Assembly (NCBI GenBank): GCA_964035795.1
Contig: OZ038320.1
Span: 7,161,164-7,225,163, forward strand
Direction of reading: 5' to 3'
From: Pterobdella sp. o SKG-2022
Taxonomy: Eukaryota; Annelida; Clitellata; Hirudinida; Piscicolidae
Length of the DNA stretch: 64,000 nucleotides
Positions 23,801 through 33,229 of this stretch are shown piece by piece. Each line of letters begins with the position of its first letter. Within the stretch, counting starts at the first letter, position 1. Below the pieces are notes generated by a model. It searched no databases. It had not been told where the DNA came from and worked only from the letters and a program-made list of their open reading frames with translations. A program made the translations under genes and the position numbers.

Positions 23801-25619
23801 ACATTTTCCTTTTTGAGACAAAAGTTTTTCCATAATTTTTCATAGGTTTCTCACCATATCAGCCCTCGCTGGTTACCAATCCATAATTTCAAATCTCGGG
23901 GTCAATGATTATTAATTTGCAGTGAAGTTTCATTTATTAGGGTGCTTATAAAATTCATTTCTTCACGTTTTAGTAGTTGTTTTAGGTGGTTCAGAAGCAT
24001 TTTCCTGTTTACTGATTCGAAAGCTTTGGAAAGGTCAAGCATGAGAATGTATATTTTGTAGTCATTTGGTTGTCTAGCTTTCTTTGCTAGTTGTTTGATT
24101 GCGAAAACGTGTTTAGTGGTGCTTCGGCTTGTTTTATATGGTGCTTGATCTTGTGGTATTTGGCTTACAGTTTTGACCAGCATCGAGTGATGAGGCAAAA
24201 ATCAAGTATTTTTCTGATTACAGATAGGTCGTAGGTTTTCAGGAAGACCTCTTCTCAATTCATTTTGTAGTAAAGTAAGAATCCCAGTTTCAAATGATTC
24301 ATTTTGCAATTTTGACCCAAAGTAACTTTTAAAATCGCAGTTATATGGTCAAATTTCCTAGTGCCTGTAATTCTACAAAGCTGCTTTTCAGGTAACCCGG
24401 CTAACAATGTGCTGCAATAATCTATTCTGCTCAGAATAAAACTTACATCAAGGGTTCTCAACGATTCATAAAGGTAGAAGCTTGTTTCCATAATTGATAG
24501 TTTTTGGTAACTTTTATTATAGTCAGCATTTTTTTCTTTTTCAAGAGGTCACTGAGTTCTTACCACAGCCTAACCCTCTCCATTCCACCATATCGTAGGC
24601 GTCTTCAAAACCTAATCCAAGTCTACGACACAGGTTTTTCATACTACTTTCCTAACCTTGGCCTTCCCCTTCCTGTGCTATCTTCAATCTCAAACCTCCA
24701 CGCCTGCTCAACACAACATGACCCTGCTCAAACTCCCTTGCGTATATAAGTTTTAGCTCGGCTAGTTGTGGTGGGAGTGTGATAAGACTTTTTTCAATAT
24801 ATGGTGAAAAGAATAGGACTTGTACTGTCGCCTCGTGACGCGCCTGTATTGGCTAAAAGAGCGAAGTTAACATTGCTTTATAAACTACACTTTTTGCCAT
24901 TTTTTGCAATGTCGTACGCTATGGTACATTCTTCTTTTTCCACTTCTTCACTGCTCTCCTTCTGCTTAACTGTGGCTTCCTTGTCTGGAGTCCGTCAGTC
25001 AGCTTCAAAATTCAGTCTTGGTCTTCCACTAGTTATGTTTTATACCATCTAAGCAAACCTAAGCAAAGCCGATTGCAGGCAGTTTCAATTAGCATCAGAG
25101 CATAAAAAAGATGATGCAAATTTTACACTTCCTTCTGTATTTTTAATACAAATTGATTTTGTGTTTATTTTGAATTTTGAAATTCTCCAATTTTTTAGGA
25201 GATCGCTTCTTTCGTTTGTCCAAGCTTTGCGCTATAGTCGCAAGCAGGCTTTTAGTGCTGAAAAAAATCTTTTCACCGCAGACTCACGGCCTTTTTGAAG
25301 TTTATTTATGCCGGGAGTTGGAACTAAAATATAGTCAGTTTTTGATTCGTTAGTGCCAGAAGAGGAAGTAACTAAATGGTTGAAGGAATAAATAAAATTT
25401 AAAACCAAATCTGTATGAAAGCTAATAAATAATGGAAAATATATTAAATATGCTGATATTTCTACAGTGGTGTGGAACCCATGGGATGAAATGAAAGACC
25501 TGCCTCAAGACGAATGGAGGCAGATGTTGTGTTGTGAAGTCGGCCGTGTTATCGATGACGTGGTGCTTGATGCTGCTTGTAAATTTTCTGCTTCACAAGT
25601 TCTGTGTGTTGATGAGTGA
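14872..25619 (+). CDS. Glucose-6-phosphate 1-epimerase (aldose-1-epimerase family)
   Basis: Seen: ten exons, 14872-14938, 15789-15840, 16056-16114, 16436-16497, 17478-17551, 17608-17678, 21620-21726, 21876-21937, 22056-22138 and 25468-25619. All have GT/AG borders; the sum is 789 nt, exactly 262 residues plus TGA, with every phase matching. Motifs in order: DGSKAIRGGIPVVFPNFGPW, LGPQHGFARISWW (His71), LLHTYFRVDEV (His140), TDRIYHG, VVWNPWDEM and CCEVGRV (Glu236). Known: the YMR099C/YeaD family interconverts the alpha and beta anomers of hexose 6-phosphates in the cytosol; the His of LHTYF and the late Glu correspond to the catalytic pair. Length is slightly below the usual 270-310. The ATG opens exon 1 (MDQENLLH) and follows a non-coding AT-rich leader. 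Introns 6 (3.9 kb) and 9 (3.3 kb) are swollen by retroelement debris. Motifs intact, so probably functional. Confidence 0.92.
15025..15195. repeat. Inverted repeat made of PLE-terminus-like units (epimerase intron 1)
   Basis: The left arm reads AAACACTTTTATTAACTAAATACGAAGCTTT and is partly repeated 45 bp later. The right arm near 15150-15192 reads ACGAAAAGCTTTGTATTATTTAGATAATAAAAGTG, its approximate reverse complement. The arms could fold into a long imperfect hairpin. The same ACGAAAAGCTTCGT plus AATAAAAGTGTTT words recur at PLE ends in this window, so I infer two opposed solo PLE termini rather than a DNA transposon. Confidence 0.6.
16760..17240 (-). mobile_element. LINE RT / C-terminal remnant in epimerase intron 4
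   Basis: Read on the minus strand from 17240 down: LEISFANDLLVNAQFMNELA, RWKSGM, KKVLWVNMSKTKLIV, then a Cys-rich stretch with GMGAIQFTVVAADNGC, and near 16850 GMEWFGHV. This follows the order YADDL...RWK...LRVNxxKTK...C-x2-C zinc segment...RWFGHV of a common invertebrate LINE ORF2. The catalytic YADD equivalent is FAND and several stops interrupt the frame, so it is dead. It is antisense to the host gene. Confidence 0.72.
18110..18375 (-). mobile_element. RTE-type LINE fragment, pre-RT to RT motif 0
   Basis: The minus strand reads KKSAWKENYTRLLNHWNESS, then after stops IQMTFGKASDPSGVVAEMMK, DFGRCGIRILCDWS. The WKExYxxLLN followed by GKAxGPSGVVAEMxK arrangement is diagnostic of the N-terminal RT border of RTE-like ORFs. 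Interrupted by stops; a dead fragment antisense to the epimerase gene (intron 6). Confidence 0.8.
18915..19175 (-). mobile_element. Penelope-like element fragment with GIY-YIG endonuclease remnant
   Basis: The minus strand, in a frame with one stop, reads CVIYKGVCGCSQVYTGKTMR followed by SKPAKQLASN. This matches the YKGxCxC...YIGET...SxPAKHL core of the GIY-YIG domain that closes PLE polyproteins, and parallels the copy at 32.2 kb. The Tyr-Ile-Gly of the second motif is changed to Tyr-Thr-Gly. No RT was recognised next to it. Confidence 0.68.
19385..19450 (-). repeat. PLE-terminus-like hairpin/palindrome motif
   Basis: On the minus strand the stretch reads TTGATGATGAAACG, a short spacer, TTCCGAAAAGCTTCG, TTTTAATAAAATC. 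The GAAAAGCTTCG palindrome followed by AATAAA recurs at 15.1, 26.7, 32.77 and 50.3 kb, where it borders PLE sequence. I infer a degenerate PLE terminus belonging with the GIY-YIG remnant on the same strand. Confidence 0.5.
19451..21619. other. Remainder of epimerase intron 6, unassigned
   Basis: About 2.1 kb without a recognised element. A minus frame at 20200-20397 (containing LKIQEEFKTIINHREVANTK) looks protein-like and could be an unrecognised transposon piece. The nearest epimerase exon begins at 21620. Confidence 0.4.
22480..23050 (-). mobile_element. LINE RT catalytic box to C-terminus, degenerate
   Basis: Descending on the minus strand: FLIELKYSEDITWFTTSKNE (the YADDITW box with Ala-Asp changed to Ser-Glu), VERVKANIPS, KYKPQI, then near 22760 FMRLPEETPARKALQEALRH, LTWW, and DRKWRIIVNHVT in another frame near 22570. 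The order is typical of the RT-to-tail part of an invertebrate LINE ORF2. Several stops and frame changes. It lies in epimerase intron 9, antisense. Confidence 0.76.
23070..23770 (-). mobile_element. RTE-type LINE fragment (linker and N-terminal RT)
   Basis: Descending on the minus strand: CGWTKGLPRVTWWWNDTVAA, VEEKRAAWKCWQNGG, then WQEHYERLLNEEFD, TVRRVLDRMKCVKAPGSSKV, VADML, VGISYMTDLFNGILDKYKVY and DWNMSVILNCFKNKSD. These are the TWWWNxxV linker, the WKExYxxLLN stretch and RT motifs 0-1 of RTE elements, in the right order. In-frame stops are present. The 3' end stops beside an (ATT)n run near 23060. Confidence 0.85.
23902..24198 (-). mobile_element. LINE reverse transcriptase fragment (motif A region)
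   Basis: An open minus frame reads APYKTSRSTTKHVFAIKQLA, then YKIYILMLDLSKAFESVNRK and LLNHLKQLLKREEMNFISTL. The LDxSKAFDxVNR box with its usual catalytic Asp present is RT motif A of a non-LTR retrotransposon; the fragment starts and ends abruptly. It is a different copy from its neighbours, as the RT order across 22.5-25.0 kb is scrambled. Confidence 0.82.
24255..24491 (-). mobile_element. LINE C-terminal fragment (SRIDYC...HIT)
   Basis: The minus frame reads LDVSFILSRIDYCSTLLAGL, PEKQLCRI, then TRKFDHITAILKVTLGQNCK. This is the SRLDYCNSLLxGLP...HITPxLK region that follows RT in CR1/L2/Jockey-like ORF2, similar to the copy at 12.5 kb but shorter. It has no RT attached. Confidence 0.8.
24800..25055 (-). 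mobile_element. LINE RT fragment with GDSxSPILFTIY box
   Basis: The minus strand reads RPRLNFEADWRTPDKEA and further on GASRGDSTSPILFTIYWKK. The GxxxGDSLSPxLFTIY box is RT motif B of LINEs; upstream stops show decay. Downstream, near 24700, the similarity is lost. Antisense to the epimerase gene in intron 9. Confidence 0.68.
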
Positions 25620-27939
25620 TGCGAGTCTTGCGTGACGATGGGTGAATGGTTGTTGTCGAGGGATGATGGATTGGTAAAAGTTTTTATTGGATAGCAAAGT
25701 TTAGGCTGGGAATTGACTTATACACATTTTAGCATTCCTTTTTTATAATTCCAGAGTTTTTTTTTTGCTATCTTTTTGTAAATATTTTCTTTATAATTTT
25801 GTGAGCCAGTGAGCCGTCATCAACATTGTTTGACACTATCAAGGTAGTGTCATGGTTGCACGCTTAAATGGGAAATTAACGGTTATTATGCACTTTGCTG
25901 AGATAAGGTATCTGTGTTTTTTTTTGCATTGGAGTTAGTTATTTTATTTTTTTTGCTTGTGATACCAATGTTAGCATTTTTTCTCATCCGTTTGACAAAA
26001 GATGTAAAGATTGTATACTTCTCGTTTTGGTTTTCGGTCTTTGCTTGACACTTTGGTTTTAAATTTTTTTATACTTTTGCTGCAGTGCCTTACATATCGT
26101 AGTGTTTAATTGTATGAAGGTCGGGTTTGTTCTCGACCCTAATATCGCCGAAGTATGAGAGGACATTCAGAATCCTTGTAGTACGCTCTCTTATCCACCA
26201 ATGGCCAAATCTACCAAAGTTTTTTTGATCATGGATCGTCATTTTTGAAAACTATTTTGCATCGTTATAGTCTTAGTATTTTTCTTTCATTTTGTTTTTC
26301 ACAACATTTTGGGACTTATTTTAAATGTACAAGTGCAAATTTGAACTTAACTGAAATCAAGAATTTATATATTTACGAATAAAAAAACTATTGGATCGCA
26401 AGTCTATAATTAAAACGAGCGAAAATAAAACTAGCCTTTAAATTTGTTGAAAAGTCGCCAGGCTTATCGAGTTTCTAATGTAAGTTGAACCTGCGAGTGT
26501 CGCGATGTTCTAGTGATTTATAGATTCGAGAACACCGATAAAAAATTGTTGGTACTCAATGCTAGGTATAAATTACATACCTTTTAATGTGCAAGAATGA
26601 CCACTGCGTCATGCATTAAAGAATGGAATCCTCACTCGTGTGAAACGATAAAATGAAAAATCAAATCAAAATTTTTTTTAAACTGAAAAACGAAGCTTTT
26701 CGCAAGTGGAACTCGCATTAACATGACTTGATAATGTTACTCTCGGACTTTTCTACCCGATAGTAGATAATCAGCTGATCAAAGAACAAAAATTGGTTGG
26801 TTATGAAGGTTACATGCATCTAAAAGCTATCATTTTAATATTTAAAAAAATTGAAAAATACATGAAACATTTATTAAAAAATTAACCATGATATGAAAAA
26901 AGCTGTATATAAAAAAATTTAAATAAAATCCTTAAAATTAAGTCATCATAAATTATTGCAAGAATAACAATAGATAGAATAAAAAACATTCTATTTACTA
27001 TGAAAAGGCAAAATTGAAAACAACGCAAAATTTGATTTTCTGAACTAATATTTATGTGCTCATAAAGACATTGTAATACTTCTATACGTTAAAACTTTTT
27101 TTTTTAATGTATAGATATTAAGCGAGACGATTTCGTGTTATAAATATTAAATTTTTTAAGTGTTTAGGCTCTTAGAAAAATTGAAAATCAATAGAACTGG
27201 TTCTATTTATTGGCTCAACATAGTACAAACTCTATAAATCTAGCTAACTAGTTTGATGCTCTTCTCACCGAGCTACACAGGCCAAAAATTATGTCTGCAT
27301 TTTTTATCAAATTGAGTTAGTACATTAAAAGTCCTACTCGCTCGTAATGGGTTAGCTTAATCTTATATAAGACAAGAATGAGGATAGATTCAAGTTGCTA
27401 CTGAATTGTTTAGGGCTTCAAAGCTAGACATAAATTTTATTTTAGCTTTGGAATTCATAAACATTTAGATGAATTCATTCTTCAAAAATTAATAATGATA
27501 ATCACAAAGATCGAAATTTTAGTTGAAATAAAGAAAAAAAATGTTTGAATGTTTAAAAACCAAATGGGAAAATATACACCATAAATAGAATATGTATGCA
27601 TATAATTCGACAATCTGTCGTCCTAAACAGTACTTTTGGTACGCAATAGATATGTTAGTAAATTAAAAAAGGTATTAGTAAACCAAAAAAAAAACTGAAA
27701 AAAATCAAAATAACTCATGCGTTTAAAAATTTGAAAAAATAAAGTTGGTTTACCTAGCCCCATTTTTGAAAGTTAAGGACTTTTAAATAGAAGCTAAATA
27801 TGCAATAGTAAAACTCACAAAAAAATTAAAACTGAAATTCTTTTTTATAATTTTAATAAAAACATAAAATTTGACTCTAAACTATAAATAAACGAATAAA
27901 AAATTAAATAAACAAACAACTTAAACCTGCAACTTGTTA
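25620..27939. other. Region 3' of the epimerase gene
   Basis: AT-rich, no coding exon recognised. A PLE-terminus-like palindrome (ACGAAGCTTTTCGC, read in reverse) with CTTGATAATG lies at 26686-26735, on the opposite strand to the big PLE at its right. Confidence 0.4.
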
Positions 27940-28104
27940 ATGGAAGCTAGATTTGCTAAAAGCTTGGTGAGCTAAATTAATAAACACTTTGTGTTTGTTT
28001 ATCCCTCATTTGATTTAGGCTATTCTACATTATCAAGATGTTTTTACCCAAACGCGTAGCAGTGTTTTACTTCCTATATAAGAAAACTACTAATGACTTA
28101 CAAA

Positions 28105-29222
28105 AAATAGCTGCCAGAATTGCCTCCATCAAACAATGCCTACACTAGCAGCTAACACTCACATTTGTTAAAGTCAAATGCCATCTACTCAAGCAAAAAA
28201 GCTGTATGGAACATCGGTAAAAAGATTTTGACTGAACAAGTCAACAATCACATCAGGAAGTTGCCGATAATCCAAACTGAATTCCGTTCCATTACATTCA
28301 ACATGCGTTCGAACTTGAGCTCAATCATTAACAACCTTTTATTTCATAAAACACTTGATTCTCTCAGAAAATCGAACAAGACGCAACTCAGTATTGAACG
28401 AAATAAGATCAAGAGATTAAGAGAATCTCAACCCGAAATCTGATTAATTATAAAGTTCCAGTTCTTAGTATTTCTTTTTTTCCAAACTTAGAAACCTCGT
28501 ATTTGAAACACGGTCTAAACTACTGCTTCTTTAACAAACACAGGTCAGTGAAGAAAGATTTGGCGATAGAACTGAAGGCAGCAAAAGACCGAATAAACTA
28601 TGTGGTTCCAGACGAAGACAAAAAAAAGTTCAAAAACTTGAAAAATATGGCTTGCACACACTATTCGAATGGCTTACATGCCTAAGATGACACCTTCAAG
28701 GCTTCCAAGGCTCTCAGAGTCAACAAAGACATTATGATATTATAGGGAGAATCTTTTAATAGTCATCATGAACAAAAAGAACTGCCAATAAAGTACAAGG
28801 TATGTTTGGCGAAGGTATCGTATTAGGTAAATATACCAACTCAGTTGACACTATAATTGAAGATCTCAAACCTTTTCAGTCTTTTTTCCCACGTCATTTC
28901 AAAAACCACCTAGATTATGAAACAATGTGTCCGTCGTTCAACCAACCAGAGAGATTCTTTGCAACGGCCAAAACACACAGAGCGGCCTCACTCCAAGATA
29001 ATCTCTGGAAGTTTGAAATTAAGACCTATAATTGATCAGACTAACACCTGTTATTACAATGCAGGTAAGGTGCTGGCTAAGTGTTTACAACCGTTAGCAG
29101 ACAACGAATTTACTTTAAAAAACACCCAGGTGTTTCCAAAGATGCTTAGCAGCATTCCTCCAAAGTCTCCAGTTGAGAAAGATGTCAGCTTCGATGTGGA
29201 ATCGCTGTTCATAAATGTTGAA
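28105..29222 (+). pseudogene. PLE A: N-terminal region and first half of RT
   Basis: Pieces in order: WNIGKKILTEQVNNHIRKLP, KHGLNYCFFNKHRSVKKDLA, RVNKDIMI (the NKDIVI segment), FFATAKTHR (the PKIHK-equivalent box), KLRPIIDQTNTCYYNAGKVL, AKCLQPLADNEF and VSFDVESLFINV (RT motif A with its Asp). Frames shift at about 28440, 28690 and 29000, and stops are present. The motif order matches the PLE RT. The reading ends right after motif A, where the nested insertion begins. Confidence 0.85.
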
Positions 29223-31470
29223 TAAAAATTTTTAAAAAATACCAGTTCATAATGTGAGTTGAACTTACCAAAATTTTCGTGCACATCGTATGTTCTTAGC
29301 ATCGTTCGCATCATATATCATTCTCATTCATTTCTTTTTAATCAATTGAAAGCATTTTTGCAAAAATTCGACAGAATTTGTTGAAAGTATACAAGGAGCA
29401 ACATTAGATGAGAATGAATACTTAGTGAGTTTTGACGCAGAAGACCTTAAAACTCAAAAAATAACTAAACTAACACCAGTAGATATATTGGACCTAATAA
29501 CAATATGTTTGTCAACATCGGAATTCCTATACGACAATCGACTACTACAATAAAGGATTCAGAACCAGTTGGCCCAAACCTTTTGGTTCCTATAGCCCAA
29601 TTTTGGATGAACCATACAAGAAATGAAGCAAAAAAAATGGGCTGAAAAGAAAAACAAATATAATCAAGACGTTTGGTATGAAAAAAACAACATTTCCCAT
29701 ACGAAATTACGATACACGCCACGAAAAACCCGGACAATCACGGGTTGCACCCAAGACACCAACACCCAACACTTCCACCCAGAAACCAACATCCTAACAC
29801 TTCAAACCCACCTCAAGCTTCACGCATCACAACTCATACAAAAAGCCTCACACCCCACCCACTAGCTACAAAAACTCACCACACAAGAAGCTCACCCCAG
29901 ATACAAATAACAATCCACATTCAATAACAACTAAAAAACCTTTAACATATCCTTCTCCCAGAACACCTTTCACACACAAATAAAAAACAATATGAAAACC
30001 ATACACACAAAAATAGTTCACGATTACATATCATCCACTCACAACAAAATCCTCAGCAAACAACCCCCTCCTATTCACGACTCAGAAACTACCCTAGATC
30101 ACCACACACGAGGCCCCCTCGCCCAACTCAGAACAAACAAGTCGCCTTTCATTCTCTCATACCTCAACAAGAGCTCACCATCATTTCATCCCTCACCATC
30201 CTGCCCACTTTGCCATGCCCACCCTCACGACACCCTTCACCTCTTTTCCTGCTCCAAAATAAGTACCACTCTGGAATCCAAGAGTCTGTGGACCGATCCT
30301 GTGAAAGGGGCTGAGCTTCTGAAGAGGTGGACAGTCTTGATGGAAACCTGAAAAGCACCCATCCACGACTAAGGTGCTTTGGGTAAAATAAAAAAAAAGA
30401 ACCCGGACGTATTGCACTCAGCCAAATAGTATCGATAGCATATATGAATGAGTTACACCCTAAATGAACCCATAAAAAATATCAAAGAAAAGAAAGTTAA
30501 GAACACCTCACTTCCTAAAAAATCTACATGGATGACACCTTAGGCATTTTAGAGAAAAAAAAAGACAACAATGCTCACATTGAGTTTACAAGTATTCTCA
30601 ATGAAATAGACGAAAACGTGAAATTCACCTTTTTTAATCGAAATTTATCATACCAGGGCTTATAGAAAGCAATCAGACACAAGACTCACTAGCTAACCAA
30701 GACCCAAAAACTTGAATAGGAGTGCTCAAAAAAATTTATGCCGTGCATACAGAATATGTTCAAACAAAACCCTTTTGAAAAATGAAATCAGCTACCTAGA
30801 CAAAATGCATTAGAAACCTCAGATAATCCCAATAAAAAATATAAAAATCACAAAAACAAAATACAAAAAAAAATTAATCCAACTAAAAAAGGAAGAAAAA
30901 ATAAATGAAACAGATTATGAAATCATCTACCCTTCAGGATCGACGCCATCTCAACCTGGCGTATGGCAATTTCACAATTCAAAAATAATTGTTTACATTT
31001 ATTTTTCAAAATGGCTGTTTTTCCAATAAAATTTAAATTTTTAGTTTTTTAATAATTAATTTTCTGTAATGATCAAAATTACACTTATTTAAAGTATAAA
31101 ACACGGGAGTTATGAACAAAAATATGAGCGGTCATATAGCAGTTTTCCACTCTGTAAGTCCAGTCTAACCAAGACCAAAATACTTGGGTTGAGTTTTTAA
31201 AAGGGAGAATAAACAGAGCCAACAAACTTTGATCAACCTTTTATTAAAAAAATGCTTAGAGATGGAAAAAGAAGAGTCAGCTAAAAGGGTTTACAATGAT
31301 TCTCAACTAAAAATGAAATCCTCTGCTTCCATAGATGTTTTCATTTCATAATTATACCAATGATTTATGAAAATAATGAATTTGTCGAGTATTTTAGTTC
31401 TGATAGAAAATTATCAAAATAATCGCCTCATTTTATGAAGTCATTTTGAAAAAACGATATAAACAATAAT
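29223..31470 (+). mobile_element. Second PLE (B) fragment inserted in PLE A
   Basis: Within the gap of PLE A a different PLE reading appears: DENEYLVSFDAEDL (RT motif A again) near 29410-29450, CLSTSEFLYDNRLL near 29520, and after another interruption KIYMDDTLGILEKKKDNNAH (the YxDD catalytic box) near 30525, LNEIDENVKFTFFNRNLSY, and YRKQSDTR near 30660. The repeated motif A is the key evidence that this is another copy and not the continuation of A. It is on the same strand and decayed. Confidence 0.72.
29600..30365 (+). mobile_element. Jockey-like LINE 3' end inserted in PLE B
   Basis: Plus-strand frames read ITGCTQDTNTQHFHPETNIL, LTLQTHLKLHASQLIQKASH, and after a break RGPLAQLRTNKSPFILSYLN, SCPLCHAHPHDTLHLFSCSK, LWTDPVKGAELLKRW. 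This is the C-terminal region of Jockey-like ORF2, including the CPLC...H...HLF.C zinc-knuckle-like motif (Cys-x2-Cys-His-Cys spacing). The stretch is markedly C-rich and G-poor compared with flanking AT-rich PLE DNA. It is 5'-truncated and separates the two parts of PLE B. Confidence 0.82.
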
Positions 31471-32479
31471 GAATCAAAAAGCAATATGACTATAAACAAA
31501 TAGAAGGAGTCGCGATGGGAAGTCCGTTGTCAGTAGTTTTCTCGGGTTGTTTCTTTAATGACATGGAAGAGCAATTGGTGTTCCCTGCCTCCCCAAACTT
31601 CTACATCCGTTACGTGATGATATTTTCGTTCGCAGGAAAAAGAACGTGGAGGATAAACTATTTAAAGCACTAAACACGTTTTATCAAAACATCAAGCTGA
31701 CGTTAGAAGAGAACCCGAAAAAGTTCTTGAACACTCATCTAATCAGTAGAAAAAACGGTTTTTATTTTTTCCAGGTTGTTAATAAAAGCAGTAAACTACT
31801 CTTTCACTTCTCCTCTCAGGTCTCGTTACAATGCAAGAGAAGTGTCTTCATGGGTGAACTGCACAGAGCCAAAGCTATTTACTCAAATTTAGACCTAGAA
31901 AAAGATAGAATCACCGCTAAGTTTACCAGAGCTGGCTACCCCTTTAAATTTTTGATGGATCAATTTAAAAAGTTCGAGATACCAAAAAAGGAGCTTCTAA
32001 TCCCGCCGGGGTTTTTTGATGGACGGACTACGTCTACATCGAAATACCGTTTTGCCCTAAGAATGAACGCGAGATTAGAAAGTTTTTGGACAAACTAGTC
32101 ATAAACGAATTTCAATATCAAAATTTTGTATTCCTGGCTAACTAGCAAAGTCCGCACGCTCGGCCCTATCAAGGACAAATTGACGCATCGCCACCATGTA
32201 ATTTACAAAGGGGTATGCTCATGCAATGGAACATACATCGGTGAAACCCTACGAAACTCTACAACAAGATGGGCGGTACATCCGTCTGAGAAAGGAAACT
32301 CCAAACCAGCTAAACACCTCTAAAACTACCCACAAATTCACATGAACCATACTGAAGAGAGCTCTCACAAACTGCAGGAAAAGAAGGATACTCGAAACAT
32401 ATCACATAAAGACACAGCGACCAACACTAAATGACCAATTAGACGTTACCTCTCTGTCGTTTTTTCGCTTTAGTGTCAA
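31471..32479 (+). pseudogene. PLE A: second half of RT and GIY-YIG endonuclease
   Basis: The reading resumes with KQIEGVAMGSPLSVVFSGCF, FYIRYV, then a one-base change of frame exactly at the catalytic box (31614-31620), so that the expected Asp-Asp pair is out of frame. It continues through KALNTFYQNIKLTLEENPKK, RAKAIYSNLDLEKDRITAKF and RAGYPFKFLMDQFKKF. The GIY-YIG domain at 32180-32320 reads HVIYKGVCSCNGTYIGETLR and SKPAKHL, intact in its key Tyr, Gly and Cys residues. The tail to TAA at about 32479 has a TGA in place of a conserved Trp codon. Clearly a pseudogene. Confidence 0.85.
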
Positions 32480-32749
32480 CTAAGGTCAAAGAACACCAAT
32501 TTTCATTTTCATCACTAATTTCATTATTATTAGTGCCTGTTATGCCTATTGGCGCATAGGGCAGAATAATTTCATGGCAATTAAATTTTCGTGTATTCAA
32601 ATATTTGTCTTGATAGATTTACTCATAATTATCTTTTTTTAAAGTGCCTTATAATTATCTTTATGTTTAAGTTAATGCTTTATTCTCGGTAATTATGCAA
32701 TAACTCCACACATTCCTCTTTATAAAGACCATAACTTTCACCCATAATC

Positions 32750-32835
32750 ACACTTGATAATGTGAGATATTCTTACGAAAGCTTAGTGTAACAAGTTTCT
32801 TAATAAACCTTAGTGTTTGTTTTTATTATATAAAA
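32750..32835 (+). repeat. 3' terminal hairpin motif of PLE A
   Basis: Reads CTTGATAATGTGAGATATTCTTACGAAAGCTTAGTGT in several steps: a hairpin (GTGAGA/TCTTAC), then GAAA, then an AGCTT palindrome and TTAATAAACC. Closely similar arrangements exist at 50.3 kb (perfect GTAAGA/TCTTAC stem) and, less well, at 19.4 and 26.7 kb. The layout resembles a hammerhead-type ribozyme (UGA-loop, stem, GAAA) known from PLE termini, but the CUGANGA core is not canonical. Confidence 0.6.
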
Positions 32836-33030
32836 AACAATATATAACCAAAAAGAAACTTGAACTTTCAGAGTTAATCATCAAAACATATTCAAAAACG
32901 TACATGCGTATATTTGAATTAATTACATGGATGAGATGAAAAAAAGATTAGCATTATAATTGAACTAATTATAGGTATAAAGATAATGGAAAAAAATGTG
33001 AAAGTTATAATGATGGAGCGGACATAAAGG

Positions 33031-33196
33031 GTAATAAATGTAAAGGGTATTTATAAAGCGCTTTTCTTTATCGATCAAATTTAATGTAGCAAGAACACAC
33101 TGTGAAACAAGTGCTAATTGTCGGCCCACGCGGGATAGAACGTGGTAACTTTAGATAATTAGCCTAATGCTCTACCTCTGAGCTATACGGACCAAC
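33031..33196 (-). mobile_element. tRNA-derived SINE, copy 1
   Basis: On the minus strand the head has box A TAGCTCAGAGGTAGAGCA and a box B-like GTTCTATCCC, followed by a body with AATTAGCACTTGTTTCACAG, GTGTTCTTGCTACATT and AAAGCGCTTTATAAATACCC. The same order is seen at 49.3 kb. A full-length or near full-length copy. Confidence 0.82.
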
Positions 33197-33229
33197 AAAA
33201 TTGAAAAGTACGCGTTAATTAAAGTTAAT

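Larger units (their letters stand above)
27940..32840 (+). mobile_element. Penelope-like retroelement A, degenerate, with nested insertions
   Basis: Seen: a 5' coding part from about 28105 to 29222, an interruption, then a 3' part from 31470 to 32479 ending in a GIY-YIG domain. Related flanks sit at each side: AAAAGCTTGGTG...TTAATAAACACTTTGTGTTTG at 27957 and GAAAGCTTAGTG...TTAATAAACCTTAGTGTTTG at 32776, resembling the direct terminal repeats of PLEs. Known: PLEs combine an RT related to telomerase with a C-terminal GIY-YIG endonuclease. Multiple stops and frame changes make this copy inactive. It lies between genes. The outer borders are approximate. Confidence 0.85.

Noticed and set aside
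30164..30417. Minus-strand frames over the LINE tail at 30.2 kb
   Set aside because: Shadows of the plus-strand Jockey-like coding remnant with the CPLC zinc motif.
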